In this document: positions 21,901 through 31,361 of the stretch, piece after piece
Numbering within the stretch: the first letter of the stretch is position 1
How the letters are laid out: each line of letters starts with the position of its first letter
Assembly: GCA_905220665.1 (NCBI GenBank)
Contig: CAJNAR010000049.1
Location: 1-42,500, forward strand
Length of the DNA: 42,500 bases
From: Albugo candida
Lineage: Eukaryota > Oomycota > Peronosporomycetes > Albuginales > Albuginaceae
Direction: 5' to 3'
Notes under the pieces: generated by a model
What the model was told of the DNA's origin: nothing
What the model saw: the letters and a program-made list of their open reading frames with translations, nothing else
The model's database searches: none
Program-made: the position numbers and the translations under genes

Positions 21901-23001
21901 GACATTCCAACAGTGGTATCGCCTACTTCGGGGTCCTTCGAACACGACCACACATCTATCCGACCAATTACAGGCACCTATATGGCGCCATTATCGGCGG
22001 GTATTTGGAAGCGCACAAAGACCTTTGGAATATGCCAGCATCCACGCCAAGTTGTTATACCAGCAAGGATACCAGCATCTTTCCGACTTCATTTGCCGCC
22101 ATGGTACATTGCCCACTCACAACGTCTTTCAGGTAGCATTCCCGCGATCAGCGTTTCCGCATCTTCGGGACTATACTGCGACTGCAACCTTTTCAAGACA
22201 CACATCGAGAAAATCAGCAGCAATATCACCCCGACTTATGGACCCATGTTGCCTCAACCTATCGCCGCGGCCTTTCAACCGTGGTCGTTCATGAACACAC
22301 CTTTCGTCAAAATGAGCAATCAACGACTCTATCCAATGCTGCACCGTCTCCCAAGGATCGTGGTACCGCCCGATAAGGCGTTGGAAATTCAATCTCCTAC
22401 TCAGAGGAACGCTATGTGGAAGCGCGAAAGGACCTTTAACCAGGATGTGCTTCCCGTTTTCGCTGACCTCAAGTTCCGATTACAACACAATGGATTACGT
22501 CTTCGCTACAAATATCGCTACCATACCTCCGATATATTGTGCTCTCATGGTTGTGATTCACCAGAAACAGCAAGACATTTATTTTGGGAGTGTTCCTTGG
22601 CGTCAAATCTTTGGTCCTTCTCCCAATTTAAAATCTTCTCGTGCATCGATGGACCACTCACATGGGATACTGTTGTTTATGGCACCAACTTAGTACTATC
22701 AACACCAGTTTCTCAGCGATATGGTTCTCACAATATCCTTCGCGTACTCAACGTCTATCGCTACGTCATTCTCCGAACTTTATGGCTTACCCGCAATGAC
22801 GCTATTTTCAAGCATCAAGTCGCGTGTCCTACCCAACTCTACAGTATGGCAAGGTGCTACCTTATCACCCACATTCGTCGACTGAAACAAATTTCGTCTT
22901 CGAACAATGGGCTTATGGCTTTGAGTGATTATTGCCTGGCAGCTCTCTTACCGGTGCACTTACCAACGATGATTTCCCCGCACTTAGCGCTACCACCATA
23001 G
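18981..23001 (+). pseudogene. LINE-1 ORF2: endonuclease, reverse transcriptase, zinc-binding C-terminus
   Basis: The frame overlaps the ORF1 stop and starts without a nearby AUG. The endonuclease shows SLNVNGLN, LIALQETHF, VIYAPAQ, VLGDFNAPIDP, 'RIEYSFLSPDL' and HHADHLPL. Two TAA stops interrupt the frame (19569-19571 and 20262-20264). RT motifs follow: 'NKAPGYDGLPVEYYQ', 'SNYRPITLLN', 'ILLDFSKAFDSV' (first catalytic Asp), SGVRQGDPLSPSLF and LSAFADDCTG (active site, about 21138-21165). Frames shift near 21340 and several times between 21850 and 22200. The C-terminal zinc motif CSHGCDSPETARHLFWEC lies at 22540-22593. It would nick target DNA and copy element RNA there. No RNase H domain is visible. 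Confidence 0.93.
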
Positions 23002-23269
23002 GCTTCGTAAAACTCGACTTCGCCAATATTGGTTTCGTCACTCTTGCTTCCACCGACTTTGGTTTTACCAGTTTGGTTCAATCAACATTGGAGTAACCTG
23101 AAAGGAGACAATACTGTACTCCTTTTGTCATAAGCGTCTGGATGGGTGTCACAATAAACCCAGCTCTCTATTAAGTGCTGAGGTTAGGGCTCCCGAACCT
23201 ACGCGCATAACAGTAGGTTGTTGCACCTATAGTGTTAGTTTTTCTAACAAGTGTAATGAAATTTGACAA
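23002..23269 (+). other. LINE-1 3' UTR with hairpins
   Basis: After the ORF2 stop there is a direct repeat of 'ttcgtc/cttcgccaatattggttt' type words, a polyadenylation-like caataaa near 23152, and two inverted repeats: 'aggtt agggctcccg aacct' (about 23181-23199) and 'gttag tttttct aac' (about 23235-23249). Hairpins near a LINE 3' end often serve reverse transcriptase recognition; this is inferred. The end is not a poly(A) run. Confidence 0.6.
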
Positions 23270-23286
23270 ACCTCAGTGCATATTCC
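23270..23286 (+). repeat. LINE-1 target-site duplication, right copy
   Basis: This is an exact copy of 16615-16631. The MULE-2 transposase reading resumes directly after it. Confidence 0.93.
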
Positions 23287-24950
23287 TCGGTGCGCAGGCT
23301 TGGAAATACTGCACGTCAGCGACTAGCTTCACTTCACAGTGCTGCTGTCCCTCCATAATAATCTTATCAATTCTTCGATCAAATGATCAATCCTTCTGTA
23401 CTACATCAAAAGATGTTCATAACATCACGCAAGCTTTACGCAGGGAGGATCTTGCTGGGCGAACACCTCTAGAAGCTTTCCTTGATAAATTGTTGCTAAG
23501 TCCCCATCCAGAGTTACATTATGTGTCAAGAAATGACACAAAAAATCAATGGACTGCTCTTATGGTTATCTCCATCTCTAGCAAAGAAATTAGCAAGCAT
23601 TTTGTAAAAACAAAATCTGTATTTTAGGCTGCACATACAAGACTAGCCGTTTTAACTTGCCTATGTTGCATGGTGTAGATATTGCATCAAGCAATGATTC
23701 CTTTACCCTATTTTTTTGTTTCTTGACAGGAGAAAGAGAGAAGGATTAAACTTGGCACTTGGTGGTTGTCACGCGTCGGGAACCTGCACTCATGAACGCC
23801 CTTGGGGCTGTATTCCCTGAAAGCCCAAATTTGATTCGTAAATGGCACCTCTGGACTAATTTGGCTGCTAATTTACAAAACAATCGAAATATTCCGGTGG
23901 GAGAAAGCTGGGAAACGTTTTCCTCAGATTGGAGAGTGCTAATGGACTCGCCAAATTTGAATTACAGAACAAATCTAGAAGAAATGCACGATTTACACTC
24001 GCCACAGATCATGCACTATCTCGAACGAACACAGTTAGCATACAAAGAGAAGTTTCGTGTTGGTATCTTATTTTTATCATTATCATCCTGCCATCCTAAC
24101 TGAATCTTGTTTCATCTTTGTAGTTTGTTTCTGTATGGATCAACCATGTAAAGCACTTTGGTCAAACTTCTAGCTCACGAGCAGAAAGAATGCATGCCAC
24201 ATTAAAAAAAAATGTCGATAAAATCAGACGATTTGCTGAATGTTTGCAATAGGATCAGGCTTTCTTGTGCAAATCAATTCAAGAAATTCAGAAACCTATG
24301 CAATTCAATCCATCTGCGTGGACACAATAAAATTTGAAAATCCAATGTGACATGGAATTCGACGAGAGATATCAAAGAATGCATTGAATACGCTGCAAAC
24401 AGTATCAATTAGCCTCCAACAACAATAGCGAGTTACCAAGGACCACTTGCACCCGTGCACATCAGCAGACCCAAGGCATACCATGTGAACATAAATTTTA
24501 TCAGCTAATTCAACACAGCACATCGCTTACGAAAGAAGACTTTGACTCACAATGGTGGCTCAAGAGGGAACCCCCATCAACCTATCATTGCTAATCTACA
24601 ACATTAATCAAAAACGACAGAAACTTTTTGACCTGCTAACTTTGGAGCTACCTCATCGGCAATATCATATTTACAATTCAATTCGCGAACAATTAAAGCA
24701 CAAAACGGCGATCCAAGATCCTCCGCAAAACAGAGGAAGAGGCAGGCCATTAGGTTCACGCAATCATTCAACACAGAGAGATCCTTCAGCTTTTAAATAT
24801 TTCCAGGCAGAAAATAAAACTCAGATTTCTACTCCACAAACCCGTCGCCTTCCCAAGTGCAGTATTTATCAAGCAACAGGACATAATGCCAGGAGTTGCA
24901 AATTGCGTCCTGCATCAAGTTCCCTTTTAATCAGTCAAAAATGACTAATT
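23287..24950 (+). pseudogene. MULE-2 transposase, 3' part (DDE core, intron, AT-hook, zinc knuckle)
   Basis: After LINE-1 the gene continues with 'VRRLGNTARQRL'. From about 23410 one frame reads 'VHNITQALRREDLAGRTPLE' and 'LHYVSRNDTKNQWTALMV' (stop at 23627). Near 23640-23700 follows 'TYKTSRFNLPMLHGVDIAS', where the first catalytic Asp sits in active relatives; the residue before TYKT is altered here. Next is VVVTRREPALMNALGAVFPE (23759-23820; the usual VTDREL Asp is Arg), then 'IRKWHLWTNLAANL'. An apparent 65-bp intron splits 'AYKEKFR' from 'FVSVWINHVKHFGQ'. The tail has an AT-hook 'RGRGRPLGSRN' (24735-24765) and the knuckle CSIYQATGHNARSC (24860-24901) with one Cys lost. Several key residues are gone, so it is inactive. 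Confidence 0.85.
24059..24123 (+). other. Candidate 65-bp GT-AG intron in the MULE-2 transposase
   Basis: The segment starts GTTGGTATC, contains a ctaac branch-point-like word at 24096-24100 and ends tttgtag. Its removal joins exon 'YKEKFR' to 'FVSVWINHVKHF' in frame. MULE-1 has the equivalent 'YKERFVNAWTLRHPHF' without interruption, which supports the intron reading. Confidence 0.65.
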
Positions 24951-25005
24951 AAAATAATGAAATATGATTGGCTAAATTAATGCATGGGGTGAGTTTAGGA
25001 ATTCC
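24935..25005 (-). repeat. MULE-2 right terminal inverted repeat
   Basis: The minus-strand reading ggaattcctaaactcacccc...atttagccaatcatatttc...tagtcatttttga mirrors the left end. The repeat lies directly after the transposase zinc-knuckle tail and its stop region, as expected for a compact MULE. Confidence 0.8.
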
Positions 25006-25425
25006 CTATTTATATTCTTCCTATTCACCATTCAATCACCATGTGAAGGATAACTGTTCTAATTTGTCGTTACCGAGCCGCTAATCTCCATCGTATTTCG
25101 AATTAGTACGAGATTGCGCAAGCAAAGGCAGAACAATGGACTCCCGTTCACCATTTCGTATATTCTGCAGGTCCTACACTCCGTGCCATAAAGATAGGGA
25201 CACGTGTTTTTATTAGAAAAAGATGTGAAAAAGTGTAGATTGATTGCAATATACATCCATCAGATCGAAATAAGCCCGGGCGGTTTGGAATCTTTACTCA
25301 AAGTCAGAATTGGATTTTTCAATCCATAGTTATGAGCAAAAAAGTGAACGTCAAAATGATAAGGAACACTGCTATATTGCGCGTTCCTCGACTTTCGTTA
25401 CTGCTTTTAAGCTTTAAGAAAGGGG
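25006..25425. other. DNA between MULE-2 and Tc1-B, no assigned gene
   Basis: A minus-strand open stretch (25256-25059) reads 'NLHFFTSFSNKNTCPYLYG' and then 'MVNGSPLFCLCLRNLVLIRN'. It could be the upstream continuation of the coding remnant at 14701-16010, on the far side of MULE-2, but nothing proves this. I found no inverted-repeat partner for the Tc1-B right side here. Confidence 0.25.
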
Positions 25426-26421
25426 CTAGTAGTGCGTCCTGAACCCCTGTAGCTCAATGACCTCCAAGCAGTGATCGCTCAATGATTTCAAAAGCGCATA
25501 TAGCGATTCTTGGATGATTTCTGACCACGCTCTCCTGACTGCCGCTTCAATCTCACCAACCGAGTGACATTGGCGCCCGTTACCGTACACAGCACGCGCA
25601 ATGTCACCCCAGAGAATCTCTATGGGATTTAGGTCCGGCGAAAGAGACAGCCACCTCATCACCTTGATGTTGAGATCCTTGGGAGAGGCACCGGTCGATT
25701 CCGATGCATGGATACTTGCGTTATCATGCTGAATTTCGTGGCCATGTTGATGTTCACGAACTGCGAAAGGTAAGAGATGGTTGGTTAGCTTCTCCTGGTA
25801 GTCAAACGAGTTCTGGCGATCGTTTGATGTGGCCAAGGATGTCAACCCTTTTGCGGAGAAACCGCCCCAGACCATGAAGCCACCCCCTTCACTTTGATGG
25901 TTATATGATTTCCTTGCTTCAAGCCAGATATCGTGCTAATAATACTTGCAACCGTCTGGTCCATCCAGCGTGAACCGCTTCTAGTCTGAAAAGTTGATCC
26001 GGTCCCAGTCAGTGCAATCTTTGAGCTTATGTTTGGACCATTCGAGCCGTGCCGTGTGGTGGCTCCTGGTGAATTTCGGCGTGGGTTTCATTTTCTTGTA
26101 GACAAGATGAGGCGCTCACTGGAGGAAGCGCTGAACGGTCCTCTTGCTCACCTATGGGATCACCGTGCTGGCGGTGGAAGCAGCGGACAAATCACCGCTG
26201 ATTGCGGCATGGATGATGCACCGCACATCACGCAGGCCGAGTTTCGGCTTCGTTCCAGAGCTCTTTTTCACTCCATAGCCATCAGGATTTCTTAGTTGAG
26301 CGTGTAGGACGTTTGTGGAGCGCCCTAGGCTCGAAGCAACTGCCCGTAGAGTTTCTTTGTTCGACCTGAGGGCGTCAATTTGCCCTTTCTCGTACTCTCT
26401 CAGAGCCGGCTTTCGCCCCAT
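25426..26421 (-). pseudogene. Tc1-B: Tc1/mariner transposase with few disruptions
   Basis: From 26421 leftwards the ATG opens MGRKPALREYEKGQIDALR, a Tc1 helix-turn-helix, continued by 'LGLRDVRCIIHAAISG'. A stop occurs at 26152-26154. The reading then continues with 'VSKRTVQRFL', 'TPKFTRSHHTARLEWSKHKL', 'DWDRINFSD', then KRFTLDGPDGCKYY, where the first catalytic Asp and the conserved LDGPDG of the family are clear. A third segment (25875-25426) gives MVWGGFSAKG, 'EIQHDNASIHAS' (second Asp), LSLSPDLNPIEILWGDIARA (third acidic residue) and the C-terminus. Only three or four stops interrupt an otherwise collinear protein of about 330 residues, so this copy is younger than Tc1-A. It would excise and insert the element at TA sites. 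Confidence 0.9.
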
Positions 26422-27135
26422 GGCTTCGGTCTAAAAAACACTAAACTCGACGATGAGCACGCAGAAAACATTCAAGAGAATCCATCCATGTTGGCTGGAG
26501 GCGAAAAAAGTGCGTTATCTACCTGTGTGGTCGAGTGGTGGTGGTGTACTTTATCAATATGTCGCGCAGGTCTGTGTACCTTTCCGCCAAATTTCCCATT
26601 TCCACTTATCCGATCAGCACAAAAAAGCACCTAAATATTTGTCATAACGTAGAAAAATGTTTTATTCAATCAGTAGTCGAAACAAAGGAAAATCAAGCAC
26701 AATTCAGCAAATAAACGGTTGTCCCTATATATATGGTGCGGAGTGTATAACGGAATAAAAAAGTTGTAGAAGAACAATTATTAGTGGTCTGGCTGTGTCT
26801 GACTTAATTGCTCAGTTTAATAGCAGAATAATATAAGGGTCGTTTTCATGCATCGATCTTATTTGGAATCGACTACTATCTGTTCAATTGTTATGACATG
26901 TATTAAATACATCTTGGGCATTGCCAAAGGTAGAATACGATTGATGTACTATATAGAAGTAAAATTGAGGAAGAGATTACCAACCGAATCTTCCTACTTG
27001 ATGCTCCAATTTAATGCTTTGTTGTTAAGCGACAACGACTTCTAGGCTAAAAAAAGACATGTGAGCTTCTTTACTAGTGAGCCAAAAGTGTACAACGACA
27101 TTCATCAAAGATTTATCTTTCTGAATTGAAAATAT
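26422..27135. other. AT-rich DNA without an assigned gene
   Basis: This stretch holds a TATA-rich word 'gtccctatatatatggtgc' at about 26728-26746 and short open stretches with no family resemblance. It may contain the right end of Tc1-B and LTR debris. I see nothing that can be named. Confidence 0.25.
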
Positions 27136-27590
27136 CTACAGTATTGTACATTGATTTCGTTTCGCTGAGTGTCGCGGTTGTGCAGGAATGAATTCAAAAT
27201 CGAGCTCCTCAACCTCATTGTCTTCATTTTGGTAAGCTGTATCCAGACTAACATCTAGATCAACGACACGGTTTTCCACAGCTTGTAAATCACTGGGAAG
27301 CTCTTCATTTATCTCTTGATTCTGGCTCTGACCCAGAAAAAGCTCTTCCAGACGAGTAACGCGATCTTGTACCTGCTGCATCTGCCCATCATGTTCCACC
27401 ACCGGTTGCGGAATACGCGCCTGAGTTTGTGGGGGCCCGTCTCATTCTTGGCATCCACATCCCCGTCAATGAGCTGAAAAAATCGGGTCTTCGTCACGCT
27501 TTGGACGAATCTCGTCTCTTCAACGAGGAGTCCGTTTTCGTCCATCTGCTGGTAGAGCTTCCTCTAATGGCGAGGAATCCTCCGTGCCAA
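27136..27590 (-). pseudogene. Unrecognised small protein fragment with acidic coiled-coil region and CaaX-like tail
   Basis: On the minus strand an exon-like stretch begins after a 'cattag' (about 27591) with 'RKLYQQMDENGLLVEETRF' and 'VQSVTKTRFFQLIDGDVDAK'. A one-base shift near 27430 leads into 'PVVEHDGQMQQVQDRVTRLE' and 'ENRVVDLDVSLDTAYQNED'. The end is 'RHSAKRNQCTIL' followed by TAG (27136-27138). CTIL behind a basic patch resembles a CaaX box, and a terminal Leu in known CaaX proteins favours geranylgeranylation. The middle has heptad-like Q/E/L spacing. It matches no transposon protein I recognise and may be the 3' exon of a host gene. It could equally be chance. Confidence 0.35.
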
Positions 27591-27910
27591 CATCGACCTA
27601 CGTCCAGCACAAGGAGCAAGACAAATTCCTCTGAGATCACGTCATTCAGACATTGCTTTCAAAAGTGAGTGCATTTGTCGTTTTGCTAAATGCTTTTCTA
27701 CCCTGCTCATTCAAACTTTAATAGCTAGGGTACGTTTGGTCACAATCAAGAAATTTTCGAGCGTCTAATAGAAGGGTTGCAAGCAACATTGTTGTACAAG
27801 GTACCAACTTTTTCCAACTTAGCCCCTTTCGAAGTTTATTCCAATTAATAGCTTTGATCTGTTTCGTTTATGATAAATAATGTGGACCACCATATAAGTG
27901 GAGGCATTTT
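27591..27910. other. Intergenic DNA left of Copia-2
   Basis: No gene or repeat is recognised. The possible upstream exon of the minus-strand fragment is not visible. Confidence 0.3.
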
Positions 27911-28080
27911 TATTGAACCTGATTTCACTTAATCAGTGTGGACCATATCAGGCTGATCAACTTTCAGCTATTGGACAATAAATTAGTGGCTGTGGGCGTC
28001 TAATACGAGAAGGCCTAGACTAGCTAGCAAAGTGAACTAAGGACCTCCTACATTTATTATATCTTACTTATCAAATTTTA
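27911..28080 (+). repeat. Copia-2 left LTR
   Basis: It begins tattgaacctga and ends near tcaaatttta, and pairs with 31192-31361. The central 'cagctattggacaataaatt' is identical in both and holds an aataaa polyadenylation-like word. The true terminal bases could be a few positions inside. Confidence 0.88.
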
Positions 28081-28100
28081 TCTAAAGTGCTCGAAAGGTT

Positions 28101-28890
28101 ATGAGCTCAAATACTCAGAACGCGGTCCACAAACTCCTTGGCGAAGACAATTACTTTAGATGGTAGTTCAACGCGCGTATGAAGCTGATGAAGAAGGGTT
28201 TGCTGCATCATATTGACAAGTCAGATTCACTCAGCGAAGATCCTGCGGCTTTGGCAATCTGGAAAGTCAACGACCTTAAAGCCTTCGTAATCATTTCAAT
28301 GTCAATCAACCCGAGTCTGCAGGCAATGATCAGAGGCGCTTGTACAACCTCTCAGTTATGGGAGATTCTAAAGAATTTTTACCTTCGAAATAGTATACAC
28401 AACAGAGTACGAAACGGGCGAAGTTTCATGATTCAGAATGGAAAAGAGTCAGCATATTGAGGAACATTTTATGAAATCCGATGAATTATGCCTTTCGATG
28501 CAAGCTTGTGGGGATGGGATTAATATGGATGAGCAATTAGTAATATTGCTTGGGACCTTCTCGGATGAGTACGATCCATAATCAAAATTATCGAAAATGT
28601 CCAAGGGATGGATCTTTTTCAAGCAAAAGAAATGCTGCATCGGGAGTATGCACTATTGGTGAAAGAAGAGACAGGAGAAATTGCTCTAATAGCAAAAGCA
28701 ATGAAGAAGTCGGAAAGATTCGACGCAAGAAAATCTCTTCAAAAGACTTACAAATTCGAAGGAAAATGTTATCACTGTAAAAAAAGTGGACATAAAAAGG
28801 CAGCCTGTTGGAAGAATGGGAAACAAAAGAAAGAGTACAATGAACAAGCATTCAAAGTGTGTGAAGACATGGCTGAAGGTTAGCTACTCG
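28101..28890 (+). pseudogene. Copia-2 gag with CCHC knuckle and protease site
   Basis: The ATG at 28101 opens MSSNTQNAVHKLLGEDNYFRW, a Copia gag start, with a TAG replacing the next codon. 'ARMKLMKKGLLHHID', 'WKVNDLKAFVIISMSI' and 'TTSQLWEILKNFY' follow (28170-28380). A frameshifted middle leads to the frame at 28608-28883 with CYHCKKSGHKKAACW, a fully intact nucleocapsid CCHC (28768-28812). After a stop, the frame reads LLDSGESSHM (28884-28913), the protease D-S-G motif. At least four disruptions rule out translation as one protein. Confidence 0.85.
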
Positions 28891-28910
28891 ATAGTGGAGA
28901 AAGCAGCCAT

Positions 28911-30108
28911 ATGTACCCATTCAACAAAGAGTTCAGTGAGCTCCGACCACACAAGAACCAAACGTATAACTCTATTACCAATGGAAACAAAGTTTCAGCA
29001 GGAGGCATTGGTACAGTTCCAGGTATTCTGAAGGACAAAACTCCAATTCGTATTGAAAATGTACTATATGTACCAGGTTTGGATCGCCGATTGCTCTCTA
29101 TCCCAGCATTGGCAGAAAAGGACTTGATGTCTCTTTTGGAAGAAGAATATGTGTAACCAGAGACAATGAACGAGTTGTAACTCAACTCACAAAAAAGGGG
29201 AAGGTTTATGTGATGGAGTGTGCTAGAAATTAATTAGCACTTGTTAGCAATTCTGGTAAAGAGATACATGATCAACAATTATCAAGTTCCCGTGTTTGGC
29301 ATGCCCGATTGGGTTATTTACCTACCAGGAAAATCGAAGCTTTACAGCACTGCGTTGATGGTTTCAAGATGAAATCGATGTCAAAACGAGAAAGAGACGA
29401 AGAAGTCATTTGTGAAGGATGTATCAATGGGAAATCTTTTGTGCACCCGTTCCCAAAGTCACGCTATGGTCAAGTAATAAGCAAGTCCGTTCTTAAACTT
29501 ATATATAGTGACGTAATGGGATTAATGGAAACGAAATCTCAAGGTGGAGTAAGATTTATGGTAACTTTCATTGATGATTACTCTAGGTATGTAATGTCAT
29601 CTATTATTCGACACAAATCTGAAGTGATTGACCGGTTCCTCGATTTCAAAGCAATGATGAAAAACCAACTGAATTCAAAAATTAAGTGTATTCGAACCGA
29701 CAATGGGGGCGAATTTATCAACAATCGATTTGTAAAAGTGCCGGTATTATACACCAAACAAGAGTTCCGTATTCGCCACAGCAAAATAGACTGGCTGAAC
29801 AAATGATTCGGACCATTACGGAACGTGCGAGATCCATGATGAATCCCATGCAATTGGAGAAGAAGTGGTGGGCTGAAGCCATGAATACCGCAGTTTACAT
29901 CACAAATCGAGTTCCATTTGCCGCTTACCCAGACAAGACACCATACGAGATGTGTTTAGGGAGCAAGCCATGTCTTACTTATTTACGTGTATTTGGTGCC
30001 CGAGGTTTTGCTCATATTGAGAAATCACGACGGATGAAGTTGGATAAGAAGGCGGTCAAATGTATGTTCCTCAGATGTTCGGACAATATGAAAGGAATGG
30101 AATTTTGA
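28911..30108 (+). pseudogene. Copia-2 protease C-terminus, GAG-pre-integrase and integrase
   Basis: The frame 28911-29156 covers the protease end, including 'ENVLYVPGLDRRLLSIPALA'. VWHARLGYLP (about 29296) starts the zinc-binding pre-integrase domain, with CEGC at 29414-29425. The integrase core shows 'LIYSDVMGLM' (first Asp), 'CIRTDNGGEFINNRF' (second Asp) and, after a frameshift near 29730, 'VPYSPQQNRLAEQMIRT' with the catalytic Glu. Then comes 'KWWAEAMNTAVYITNRVP' to 30108. All three DDE residues are present, but in two frames. It would integrate element cDNA. Confidence 0.87.
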
Positions 30109-30610
30109 GTCGCAGAATATCGAGATTACTCGTTCAGCGCAATTTCAAATATTAGCCGAGACAAAATAGGTTCAGGTTGTTATTGGAGATAAATCGTCCG
30201 AACAAATCGAAATGATTGTCAGTCTGACGAAGTAAGCGAGTAAATACCGATCAGGACAATTCCGCATGTCGAGAGCATGGATGTAGATACGAATGAAGCG
30301 TCAACAAATGCGAACGAAGATTTGACGAGATATTCGACTCAGGGGCAGCGCTCTTTGGATGCTTACCAGATATTTCCCAACGTCGATATGGATTTAACGG
30401 AAGACGATTTTAGCACTATCCGGGCCATTTTGCACAGGGGGAGACTGGATAATCTCGAAAGCTATCTGGTTTCTGGAAACTCTTAAATTGGGCACGATGT
30501 CCTTCTTGCACTTCCACCAAATCAATCGTCGCAAGCAATAGCACCAGTGGAATCGTCTACTTCTATCGTTCCAGTAACAAATTCTAATACCTTGAACCGT
30601 CCATCCAAAA
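30109..30610 (+). other. Copia-2 linker ending at the RT deletion point
   Basis: This is the acidic, low-similarity region between integrase and RT, including an open stretch 'MDVDTNEASTNANEDLTRYS' (30277-30486). At about 30600-30615 it jumps from 'NTLNRPSKSYR' to 'EYEHWNAAIRVLRYLKST', which belongs after the RT domain. No RVT_2 motif is found anywhere between. Confidence 0.7.
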
Positions 30611-30614
30611 GTTA

Positions 30615-31181
30615 TCGTATCGAATACGAACACTGGAATGCAGCAATCCGTGTTTTGCGTTACTTGAAATCAACCGCAATAAAAGGAATATGTTATGAGG
30701 CTATGCCACGAAACATCGAAATCAGTGCTCACAGTGATGCGGATTGAGCAAGCGACAAGGAAACAAGAAGATCAACCTCCGGTATAGTGATGATTAACAG
30801 CTCTCCAGTGATATTCAAATCAAAACTACAGCAGAGTGTGGCTCTCAGCACAGCCGAAGCTGAGTACATTGCTATCTCGTTATGCACAGGAAGTCATGTG
30901 GGTCAAAAGTCTATTATCAGAGTTAAAGGTGAGGATCGATGATTCAGTGGTTATTCATGAAGACAACCAAAGTGCAATTGCAATTGCCAACAACGATGGA
31001 TACCAGTCGAGCGAAACATATCGACATACGGTACCATTTTGTCCGTGAAAAAATAAAGGCCGAAAAGATCAAGCTTCAATACATTGACACCAGGTTTCAG
31101 CTAGCTGATTTCTGACCAAGCCAGTGCCGACGAAGAAATTTGAGCAACTTCTGATTAAGTCCAACATTAATAATTTATCAA
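30615..31181 (+). pseudogene. Copia-2 RNase H remnant
   Basis: EHWNAAIRVLRYLKST is followed by ISAHSDAD (first acidic motif, then a stop), 'ETRRSTSGI', 'VALSTAEAEYIAISLCT' and, after shifts, VIHEDNQSAIAIANNDGYQ and 'HIDIRYHFVREK'. The order and wording parallel Copia-1 RNase H at 940-1460, which supplies an independent alignment for the RT deletion. Stops and frame changes inactivate it. Confidence 0.87.
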
Positions 31182-31191
31182 CCAGGGGGAG

Positions 31192-31361
31192 TATTGAAGC
31201 TGATGTCCCTGAACCAGTGTGAAACACATCAGGCTACTCAACTCTCAGCTATTGGACAATAAATTAGTGGCTGTGGGCTTCTAGTACGAGAAGGCTTAGA
31301 CTAGCTAGAAAAGTGAACTACGGACCTCCTACATTTGATATATCTTACTTTCCAAATTTTA
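31192..31361 (+). repeat. Copia-2 right LTR
   Basis: It begins tattgaagctga directly after the polypurine tract and ends near ccaaatttta. About 88% of positions agree with the left LTR by hand alignment, without gaps. Confidence 0.88.

Larger units (their letters stand above)
16632..23269 (+). mobile_element. LINE-1: full-length non-LTR retrotransposon inserted in the MULE-2 transposase
   Basis: This 6.64-kb element has an identical 17-bp flank, acctcagtgcatattcc, at 16615-16631 and 23270-23286. Removing the element and one flank restores the MULE-2 coding sequence across 'HLSAYS'. It has a 5' UTR (16632-17114), ORF1 (17115-18982, one frameshift), ORF2 (18981-23001: apurinic-type endonuclease, RT, C-terminal zinc motif; two stops and several frameshifts) and a 3' UTR of 268 bp ending taatgaaatttgacaa, with no poly(A) tail. 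The 5' terminus actttnaatttgctctctag is shared with LINE-2, so the copy is not 5' truncated. Its coding decay means it is not autonomous now. Confidence 0.93.
16139..25005 (+). mobile_element. MULE-2: Mutator-like element carrying a nested LINE
   Basis: The outer limits are set by an inverted repeat of about 68 bp: 16139-16206 reads gaattcctaaactcatccca..., ending in agtcatttttga, and 24935-25005 gives the same text on the minus strand with few differences. Shared words include 'tagccaatcatatttcatta'. Without the 6.6-kb LINE-1 and one copy of its target duplication, the element is about 2.2 kb, close to MULE-1. The flanks 'ctataaa' (left) and 'ctattta' (right) are only a weak target duplication. 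Inside lies a MULE transposase gene with FAR1-like N-terminus, DDE core, AT-hook and zinc knuckle. Confidence 0.8.
27911..31361 (+). mobile_element. Copia-2: Ty1/Copia LTR retrotransposon lacking reverse transcriptase
   Basis: A 3.45-kb element has two LTRs of about 165-170 bp, differing at roughly 20 positions by hand count. The internal order is gag (28101-28880), protease, integrase (29290-30108), a linker, then RNase H (30620-31140), followed by a polypurine tract 'ccaggggga' (31182-31190). The reverse transcriptase that should lie between integrase and RNase H is absent. Stops and frameshifts occur throughout. A TTTTA flanks the shortest LTR definition on both sides, but it also follows the left LTR internally, so the target duplication is uncertain. 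Confidence 0.9.

Noticed and set aside
16632..23269. LINE-1 as an rDNA-specific element
   Set aside because: Its TSD and flanks are MULE transposase sequence, not rRNA, so the clade is not strictly rDNA-specific on this evidence.
16130..25015. Exact target-site duplication for MULE-2
   Set aside because: The best flanks (ctataaa and ctattta) match only partly. I did not call a duplication.
27908..27912. TTTTA as a definite 5-bp Copia-2 target duplication
   Set aside because: The same TTTTA follows the left LTR internally, so it may belong to the LTR; the duplication cannot be separated from LTR sequence.
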